A DNA stretch of 64,000 nt from ZC4RG20 sp963702105. Lineage in GTDB: Bacteria; Pseudomonadota; Gammaproteobacteria; Steroidobacterales; Rariloculaceae. The notes beneath the pieces are model-generated. The model ran no database searches, was not told the DNA's origin, and saw nothing but the letters and a program-made list of their open reading frames with translations. How positions within the stretch are numbered: position 1 is the stretch's first letter; each line of letters starts with the position of its first letter. The stretch spans positions 3,596,001-3,660,000 of the forward strand of contig OY969712.1 in assembly GCA_963702105.1 (NCBI GenBank). Direction: 5' to 3'. This document shows, one piece after another, positions 58,697 through 64,000 of the stretch. Both the position numbers and the translations under genes were made by a program.

Positions 58697-58715
58697 CGAT
58701 GAGGCGGCCGTCTAT

Positions 58716-59672
58716 TTAGGACGTGACGAGCACGGCGCGCAGCGCGCGCGCCGTCTGCTCGAGGAGCCCGTCGGCGTCGTCGTCGAACTTCGGCACGCCG
58801 CCGCGCACCGCGCTCGTGACGGTCACATAACGGCCCGACCTCGCGCGCGGGTTGTGGAGCTTGAGGCCGAGCACGTTCTCCCTGATGCGCTCGGCCAGCG
58901 CCTCGGCCTCGCCGGGTTCCTGGTCGAGCACGGAAGCGACGAGCGTAGACTCCGCGCGCCGCGCGCAGAGGTCGCCGGCGCGCCGCAGCGAGCCGCCGAT
59001 CTGCGCCGCGATCATGCGCAGGCAGGACTCGGCGGCCTTGGCCCCGAACGTGGCCCGGTACACGTCGAGCTCGACGACCTCGAAGAGCAGTACAGAGACC
59101 GGGCGCCGGTCGCGGCGCGCGATGGCGAGGTCGCGATTCAGCACGTCTATGAAGTATTCGTAGCGCAGCAAACCCGTGACGGAATCGATGCGGCCGACCT
59201 GGTCCGACTTCTGCACGCCGCGCCCGATCTCCCGGCGCAGCATCCCGGCATCGGCCGCAGTCCATTCTGGCGGCGTCTCGGCCGACTCCCGCTGCTGGAA
59301 CAACAGGTACCGAACCTGCCCGCGCTCGTCGTGGAGCGGCGCGAAGGAGACGCGGCTGTGCCAGACCGAGCCGTCCTTGCGCAGATCCGGCAGCGTCACT
59401 TCGGCCGACTCCCCCGCGGCGATCGCGGCACGCAGCTTGTCCAGCTCCGGATCGCCCTCACGGTCCCGCTGCAGGAGCCGCCACGACAGTCCCACGACCT
59501 CGTCGGCCAGGAAGCCGGACAAGCTCTCGAAGGCGGGGTTCACGTAGACGATGGGCCGCGCAGGCGAACGTGCATCGAGGAGCACGACGGCTTCCGAGCT
59601 CCGCGTGACGATCTGCTCGAGGCAATGCCGATCCAAGGCCCTTCTCGGGGCGATGTCGATCGCGGGTTCCAT
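58716..59672 (-). CDS. PAS-GGDEF protein with degenerate LOV and GGDEF signatures
   Basis: 318-aa protein. Residues about 20-130 form a LOV-like PAS domain (PIVYVNPAFESLSGF, RKDGSVWHSRVSFAPLHDE), but the photoactive GxNCRFLQ motif reads GLSWRLLQ, with Trp in place of the Cys. Residues about 160-315 match a GGDEF domain (VGRIDSVTGLLRYEYFIDVL), yet the active-site loop reads ARRAESTLVASV instead of GGDEF. It is therefore unlikely to be a flavin-Cys photosensor or to make c-di-GMP, and may be a sensor or binding protein. It ends 20 bp from the convergent dioxygenase gene. Confidence 0.8.
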   Translation of the reverse strand: MEPAIDIAPRRALDRHCLEQIVTRSSEAVVLLDARSPARPIVYVNPAFESLSGFLADEVVGLSWRLLQRDREGDPELDKLRAAIAAGESAEVTLPDLRKDGSVWHSRVSFAPLHDERGQVRYLLFQQRESAETPPEWTAADAGMLRREIGRGVQKSDQVGRIDSVTGLLRYEYFIDVLNRDLAIARRDRRPVSVLLFEVVELDVYRATFGAKAAESCLRMIAAQIGGSLRRAGDLCARRAESTLVASVLDQEPGEAEALAERIRENVLGLKLHNPRARSGRYVTVTSAVRGGVPKFDDDADGLLEQTARALRAVLVTS

Positions 59673-59718
59673 TGGCGTTATGTTCGATGAGCCCGGACGG
59701 CGCGGTCTATGACCGGTT

Positions 59719-60495
59719 TCACAGACTCGGCGCGCCGAGCTCGGCCGCCAGGCGCGCGAGCAGCCGGCGCACGGCGGCCATGCCGCCCGTGAGGTGGCGC
59801 TCGATCTCGGCGTGGATCGAAGCCCCGACCGGCAGGCGCCCGGCGGCGTGGTTGACGGCCAGCGCGCAGACGGCGTATTCGATGCCGAGCTCGCGCGCGA
59901 GCGCGGCCTCGGGCAGCGCCGTCATACCGACCATCGCGCAGCCGTCGCGTGCGAGCCGGTCGATCTCCGCCGCCGTCTCGAGCCGCGGGCCCTGCGTGAC
60001 GCCGTACACGCCGCCGTCGTGCACGCGGCAGCCGGTCGCTGCACCGGCCGCGAGCAGGCGCGCCCTGAGCTCGGGCGAGAACGGCTCGGCGAGCTCGACG
60101 TGCACGACGCTGCCGTCCGGTCCGCCGAAACTGCCCTCCCTGCCCCAGGTGTAGTCGATGAGCTGATCGGGGACGGCGATGTCTCCGGGCGCAAAGCCCG
60201 CCTCGATGGCGCCGACGACGTTGACCCCGATGCAGCGGCGCACGCCGTGCCGGTGCAGCGCCCACAGGTTCGCGCGGTAGTTGACCTCATGCGGCGCGAT
60301 CGTGTGCGCCTCGCCGTGCCGTGCGATGCAGAGCACGCGGCGGCCGTCGAGCGAGGCCTGCAGCAGCTGGCTCGAGGGCGGCCCGAAGGGCGTGTGCGTC
60401 CCCGCGCGCGCCGCGATCTCGAGCCCGAAAGCGGCGAGCCCGCTGCCGACGATGAGTCCCAGATCGCCGCGGGTCGCGGCACCGGGATCGGTCAC
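59719..60495 (-). CDS. S-methyl-5'-thioinosine phosphorylase (MTAP/PNP family)
   Basis: 258-aa phosphorylase with GLIVGSGLAAFG, IARHGEAHTIAPHEVNYRAN, YGVTQGPRLETAAEIDRL and MVGMTALPEAALARELG. The segments resemble the Pseudomonas PA3004-type methylthioinosine phosphorylases more than human MTAP, which fits an adenosine-deaminase-plus-phosphorylase salvage route for methylthioadenosine. The GTG start overlaps the stop of the phosphoribosyltransferase gene (GTGA), so the pair is coupled; the longer frame would lie inside that gene. Confidence 0.88.
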   Translation of the reverse strand: MTDPGAATRGDLGLIVGSGLAAFGLEIAARAGTHTPFGPPSSQLLQASLDGRRVLCIARHGEAHTIAPHEVNYRANLWALHRHGVRRCIGVNVVGAIEAGFAPGDIAVPDQLIDYTWGREGSFGGPDGSVVHVELAEPFSPELRARLLAAGAATGCRVHDGGVYGVTQGPRLETAAEIDRLARDGCAMVGMTALPEAALARELGIEYAVCALAVNHAAGRLPVGASIHAEIERHLTGGMAAVRRLLARLAAELGAPSL

Positions 60496-61103
60496 GAGCC
60501 GCCTCCGCTGCCGCCGTCTCGCGGCCCGTCGCCGGCGGCGCCCGCTGCGTCCTCTTCCGCGAGCGCCATGAGCTCGGGCAGGCCGCGCCAGTAACCCTTG
60601 TAGTCCATGCCGCAGCCGAAGACGTAGAGGTCCTCGACGTGCGTGCCGACGAAGTCGACGGCCGGCCGCGCGGGCTCCGGGTCGAGGTCCTTGACGACGA
60701 GCACGGCCTTGTAGATGGCGCCGACGCCGAGCGCGCCCAGCGAGCGCTCGAGCGCCGCGAGCGTGAGCCCGCGGTCGAGGATGTCGTCGACGAGCAGGAT
60801 CGTGCGCCCCGCGAGATGAGGCTGCGGCTCGACGTGCCACTCGAGCGCTCCGCCCGTCAACTCATCGCGGTAGCGGCTCACGTGGACGTAGGCGAACTCG
60901 TAGGGAAAATCGAAGCCGCGGCACAACTCGACGGCCGTGAAGACGCCGCCGTTCATGACGGCCACGACGACGGGGTTCGTGGCGCGCAGGGCGGCCCCGA
61001 TCTCGGCGGCCATACGTGCGAGCGTCGAGTCCACCTCGGCGGCGGAAAGCAGTCTGCGCGCGCGGCCGCGGACGCCGGCGGCTTCGGCGACGGCCGCGTC
61101 CAT
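60492..61103 (-). CDS. hpt: Hypoxanthine(-guanine) phosphoribosyltransferase
   Basis: 203-aa type I PRTase with the PRPP-binding loop TILLVDDILDRGLTLAAL and an N-terminal VVAVMNGGVFTAVEL. It makes IMP/GMP from hypoxanthine/guanine and PRPP. Hypoxanthine released by the next gene's thioinosine phosphorolysis would be its direct substrate, explaining the coupling. The last 20 residues are Gly/Ser/Asp-rich. Confidence 0.92.
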   Translation of the reverse strand: MDAAVAEAAGVRGRARRLLSAAEVDSTLARMAAEIGAALRATNPVVVAVMNGGVFTAVELCRGFDFPYEFAYVHVSRYRDELTGGALEWHVEPQPHLAGRTILLVDDILDRGLTLAALERSLGALGVGAIYKAVLVVKDLDPEPARPAVDFVGTHVEDLYVFGCGMDYKGYWRGLPELMALAEEDAAGAAGDGPRDGGSGGGS

Positions 61104-61104
61104 C

Positions 61105-62149
61105 TCAGCCTTCGAGCTCGAGAGACGGGCGCGCGCGCAGCGCCTCGACGGCCGCGCGAGCCGACTGCCAAGCCGCGGATTCGCGCAGCGCGTCCCAGCC
61201 CGTCGTGCGGCCGCCGTGCAGGCGCGAAAGGCGCAGCTGGGCGCCCGGATTCACGTAGCCGCGCAACGCGGCCAGCACCGCCGGGACCTCGGCCGGCGCG
61301 TTGCAGAGCAGCACGAGATCGCAGCCCGCCTCGAGCGCCTTCTGCACGCGCTGCACGGCCCCGCCCGCGACGCCCGCCCCGGCCATCGAGAACGTCGTCG
61401 GAGATCACGGCGCCCGCGAAGCGCAGCTCGCCGCGCAGCTGCTCGCGGATCCACCACGAGGACAGGCTCGCGGGCTGCGCATCGAGCGCCGGAAACATGA
61501 CGTGCGCGATCATGACCGAGTGCAGGCCGGCCGCGATGAGATCGCGATAGGGCACGAGATCGTCGAGCAGCTCGGCGTACTCGCGGCCGTCCTCGGCGAG
61601 CTCCGTGTGCGTGTCGCTCGGGACGCCGGCGTGCGTCGGAAAGTGCTTGGCCGTTGCCGCCATGCCCGCGGCCGTCATGCCGGCCATGAACGCGCGCGCG
61701 AGCCGAGAAACCGCCTTGGCATCGCGATGCAGGGCCCGGTCTCCGATGACCTCGGCGAGACCGAGGTCGAGATCGACGACGGGCGCGAAGCTCATGTCCA
61801 CGCCGCAGGCGCGAAGCTCCGCCGCCATGAGCCAACCGAAAGAGCGGGCGGCGGCGAGGCCGGCCTCGGCGTCCTCGTCGTAGAGATGTCCGAGGGCACG
61901 CGGCGGCGGCAGGCGCACGAAGGGCTCGCGAAAGCGCTGCACGCGCCCGCCTTCCTGGTCCACGGCGACCAGCAGGGCCGGCTGGCGGACCGCGTGGATC
62001 TCGGCCACGAGCTTCTCGAGCTGCGGGCGATCGCTGAAGTTGCGGGCGAACAGGATGACGCCGCCGACGAGCGGCGACTCGAGGCGCCGGCGCTCCTCGG
62101 CCGTCAGGGCCGTGCCCTCGATGTCGATCATGAGCGGACCCAGGGACAT
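61105..62149 (-). pseudogene. nagZ: Beta-N-acetylhexosaminidase NagZ, frameshifted as sequenced
   Basis: NagZ removes GlcNAc from anhydromuropeptides in peptidoglycan recycling. The 5' part has the family core: VAVDQEGGRVQRF, KHFPTHAGVPSDTH (catalytic His/Asp loop) and AGAVISDD. The frame then changes: the 3' part (61105-61386) continues in another frame with MAGAGVAGGAVQRVQKALEAG. The two join as SDDFSMAGA if one extra G (minus strand, near 61391-61394) is removed, giving a normal 347-aa enzyme. The second single-base insertion in the window, so a sequencing error is likely. Confidence 0.9.
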
Positions 62150-62160
62150 CGCGTGCCTCG

Positions 62161-62643
62161 CTAGTTGATCTCTACGACGGCGCCCGGAGCGACGAGGTCG
62201 AACAGCTCCGCGACGTCCTCGTTGCGCATGCGGATGCAGCCGATGGACGCCGGCACGCCCATGGGCGCGCTGTCGGGCACGCCGTGAATGTAGATGTAGC
62301 GGCTCATCGTGTCGACGTCGCCGAAGCGGTTGCGGCCAGGTTCGGTGCCCGAAAGCCACAGGATGCGCGTCAGGATCCAGTCGCGGTCGGGCTGTGCCGC
62401 CGCGAGCTCGGGCGTATAGATCTCGCCCGTCGGCCGGCGGCTCCTGAAAACGGCACCGAGCGGCGCGCCGGCCCCGATGCGCGCGCGCACGACATGGCGC
62501 CCGCGCGGCGTCCTGAAGCTGTCCCGTCGCTCGCCCGCGCCGTACTTCGAGGTCGAGACGGGGTAGGCGCGCCGTTCGCGTCCGTCCTCGTCGAACAGCG
62601 CGAGGCGCTGGAGGCCGAGGTCGACGCGGATGTGCGCCGTCAT
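62161..62643 (-). CDS. Short L,D-transpeptidase (YkuD domain)
   Basis: 160-aa protein that is almost only a YkuD catalytic domain. The catalytic motif is YIHGVPDSAPMGVPASIGCI with His and Cys in the normal places. No signal peptide is evident from the ATG at 62643, which overlaps the stop of the CYTH gene (ATGA), so it may act in the cytoplasm or exit by another route. Similar leaderless YkuD proteins occur beside nagZ in relatives. Its exact reaction is uncertain. Confidence 0.83.
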   Translation of the reverse strand: MTAHIRVDLGLQRLALFDEDGRERRAYPVSTSKYGAGERRDSFRTPRGRHVVRARIGAGAPLGAVFRSRRPTGEIYTPELAAAQPDRDWILTRILWLSGTEPGRNRFGDVDTMSRYIYIHGVPDSAPMGVPASIGCIRMRNEDVAELFDLVAPGAVVEIN

Positions 62644-63128
62644 GGCGTCCGTTCCGCTTCGGTCCATTCCGAATAGGGATGCTCGACGAGGCGCACGTTG
62701 TAATAGCGCGGGAGGTGCGTGACTTCGGCGCCGAGCCAGGGCGGGCGCTCGAACGCTTGACCCTCCTCTTCGAGCTCGAGCTCGGCGACGACGAGGCCGC
62801 GGCTGCGCCCGTGAAACTCGTCCACCTCCCACTCGAGGCCGCCGTAAGGCACGATGTGGCGCGTCTTCTCGACGAGCGGCCCCTCGCAAAGCGTCTCGAG
62901 CATCTCCGCCGCATCCTCGAGGGGCACGGGGTATTCGAATTCCTGACGCGAAGCGACGAAGCCGCCGCCCTTGATGTTGAGCCAGGCGCGGTCGCCGGCG
63001 ATGCGCACCCGAACGGACGCGCGCGGGCCGTTCGAGAGGTAGCCCTGAACCATGGAGATGCGGCGCACGGCGCCCTCTCGCCACGTCTCGTTCGCGGTCA
63101 GGAATTTGTGCTCGATCTCGCGGGCCAT
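62640..63128 (-). CDS. CYTH domain (triphosphate tunnel) protein
   Basis: 162-aa CYTH protein starting MAREIEHKFL, the ExExK tunnel signature of class IV adenylate cyclase/thiamine triphosphatase/inorganic triphosphatase enzymes. Further tunnel residues appear in RVRIAGDRAWLNIKG, EFEYPVP and WEVDEFHG. It resembles the small bacterial inorganic triphosphatases. It opens the CYTH-transpeptidase-nagZ-hpt-phosphorylase run. The start was chosen for the ExExK motif. Confidence 0.9.
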   Translation of the reverse strand: MAREIEHKFLTANETWREGAVRRISMVQGYLSNGPRASVRVRIAGDRAWLNIKGGGFVASRQEFEYPVPLEDAAEMLETLCEGPLVEKTRHIVPYGGLEWEVDEFHGRSRGLVVAELELEEEGQAFERPPWLGAEVTHLPRYYNVRLVEHPYSEWTEAERTP

Positions 63129-63556
63129 TGGAGGCGAATCATAGCAAGGTGTCCGGCGCAGAGCGCGCACGGTGGAGGGGGCGGGCGGCATACGCGCAGC
63201 TCCTGTCGATCCTGCGCGTCCACGGCTACGCGGCCGTCGAGGTCGGCGGAACGGTGGAAGTCGTGCCGGAGGAAGCGGCGCGCTGGCTGCCGACGCCCAT
63301 CGTGCAAAACGACGACCCGAGCATTCCCGACGACGCCATCGTCACCCGGGTCGTCACGATACCGAGCAACTGCAAGCCCGGAGCCGATCCCGCGATTCCT
63401 TCGTGCACGAACTCGGCGCTGCTCGTGCCGCTGCTCCGGCCGATGCTGCCGCAATATGCCCACCTCGTGGCGCGTCCGCCGTCGAAGCTCGTCATCGTGG
63501 ACCGATATGCCAACGTGCGGCGCATCACGGAGATCGCATTGGCATTGAGCCAATGA
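63128..63556 (+). pseudogene. Secretin (GspD-like) N-domain fragment
   Basis: 142 codons. From about residue 21 the sequence AYAQLLSILRVHGYAAVE matches GspD YQAFLATLSVHGYVAI, and LLRPMLPQYAHLVA matches LRPLMPQYAHLVA of the GspD encoded at 4259-6472, followed by VIVDRYANVRRITEI against VIADRAANVKRILAI. It thus covers the end of N0 and the N1 domain, with no signal peptide, no N0 start and no channel domain. The frame opens with TTG (GTG at 63149 is an alternative). It is most likely a truncated relic, though a small free-standing protein is not excluded. Confidence 0.6.
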
Positions 63557-63587
63557 GGCCGAGGCCGTGAGGCGGCGCCTCGGCCTC
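63555..63587. terminator. GC hairpin at the 3' ends of the secretin fragment and hflC
   Basis: Perfect 11-bp stem GAGGCCGAGGC (63555-63565) with GCCTCGGCCTC (63577-63587). It lies between the convergent secretin fragment and hflC. There is no T tract on either side, so it may be a processing or Rho-independent-like stop of low efficiency. Confidence 0.45.
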
Positions 63588-63609
63588 CGCACGCGATCGG
63601 AACGCGCCC

Positions 63610-64000
63610 TTACTCGGCCTTCGCTTTGCCCGTAGACTGCAGGAACCGGAAGAAATCCGAATCGGAGTCGATCATGAGCGTCGTATTCGATCCGAGCTGC
63701 CGGTAGCTGTCGAGGGTCTTGTAGAGCCGATAAAACTCGGGGTCGGCGCCGTAGGCCTTGCCGTAGATGCGCGTCGCCTCGGCGTCGGCCTTGCCTCGGA
63801 CCTCCTGCGCCTGCCTTTCGGCCTCGGAGCTGATCTGGCGCAATTGGCGCTCCATGTCGCCGAGTATCTCCTGGCTGCGCCCCTGCCCCTCGGAGCGGAA
63901 CCGCGCCGCGATCGCCTGCCGCTCCGAGATCATGCGGTTCTCGACCTGCGTGCGGACCGAGTCGATGTAGTTCAGCCGCTTGATCCGGATGTCCACGAGC
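63610..64000 (-). CDS. hflC: HflC, FtsH protease regulator (3' part)
   Basis: The C-terminal 130 codons of HflC, continuing past the window. HflC with HflK forms the inner-membrane SPFH complex that surrounds FtsH. Visible segments: DIRIKRLNYIDSVRTQVENR, the coiled-coil region with ISSEAERQAQEVRGKADAEA, and the end DSDFFRFLQ, all typical of HflC. Its start and any hflK lie outside the window. Confidence 0.93.
   Translation of the reverse strand, partial: LVDIRIKRLNYIDSVRTQVENRMISERQAIAARFRSEGQGRSQEILGDMERQLRQISSEAERQAQEVRGKADAEATRIYGKAYGADPEFYRLYKTLDSYRQLGSNTTLMIDSDSDFFRFLQSTGKAKAE

Overview
The window is high-GC, densely coded bacterial chromosome. Gene content and order point to a gammaproteobacterium near the Xanthomonadales/Nevskiales/Steroidobacterales: lolC-lolC-lolD-comEC-exbB-exbD-msbA-lpxK-kdsB convergent to rne, a yceD-rpmF-plsX-fabH block, nagZ-hpt-thioinosine phosphorylase, and a lexA-imuA-imuB-dnaE2 mutagenesis cassette. 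This placement is inferred from gene order and protein motifs; no rRNA or tRNA gene is visible.

Layout. 0.5-3.1 kb: clpS-clpA (minus). 3.3-9.9 kb: type II secretion genes gspC-D-E-F (plus), interrupted between gspE and gspF by a repeat pair and with no gspG-N following. 10.0-16.5 kb: a small acidic protein gene, then lexA-imuA-imuB-dnaE2 (minus) behind two tandem SOS boxes. 16.7-18.7 kb: an Lpp-like lipoprotein and an L,D-transpeptidase. 18.8-21.6 kb: yceD-rpmF-plsX-fabH (minus). 21.7-26.6 kb: maf, rluC and rne with a long leader. 26.7-38.3 kb: an envelope operon (minus) for lipoprotein sorting, lipid A/KDO supply and flipping, ExbBD and ComEC. 38.4-45.2 kb: a small secreted protein, an alpha/beta hydrolase, a methyltransferase, mfd and a CsiV-like gene. 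45.5-58.7 kb: an accessory catabolic island. 58.7-64.0 kb: a degenerate PAS/GGDEF protein, purine salvage and cell-wall recycling genes, a second L,D-transpeptidase, a CYTH protein, a secretin fragment and the 3' part of hflC.

The accessory island holds a TonB-dependent receptor, two related exported proteins of unknown function, a DUF6152-like protein, an MFS transporter, an HpaB-family flavin monooxygenase, a methylenetetrahydrofolate-reductase-like protein, a LysR regulator and both subunits of a hydroquinone 1,2-dioxygenase. Read together they suggest uptake of an aromatic compound, hydroxylation to a hydroquinone, ring cleavage, and possibly folate-coupled handling of a methyl group. The real substrate cannot be read from sequence.

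The most unusual non-coding signal is a dispersed family of nine structured palindromes (A-I). Each has long outer inverted-repeat arms around an inner hairpin with a fixed CAGGGATG apex and a conserved tail ending TTCACGGCG. Outer and inner stems differ between copies but stay complementary within each copy. Eight copies form four minus-then-plus pairs 187-349 bp apart, two of them inside operons, and a tenth site looks like a copy that lost its hairpin. No gene in the window explains their spread. Two conserved genes, msbA and nagZ, each carry an apparent single-base insertion, so base-level assembly accuracy should be checked.
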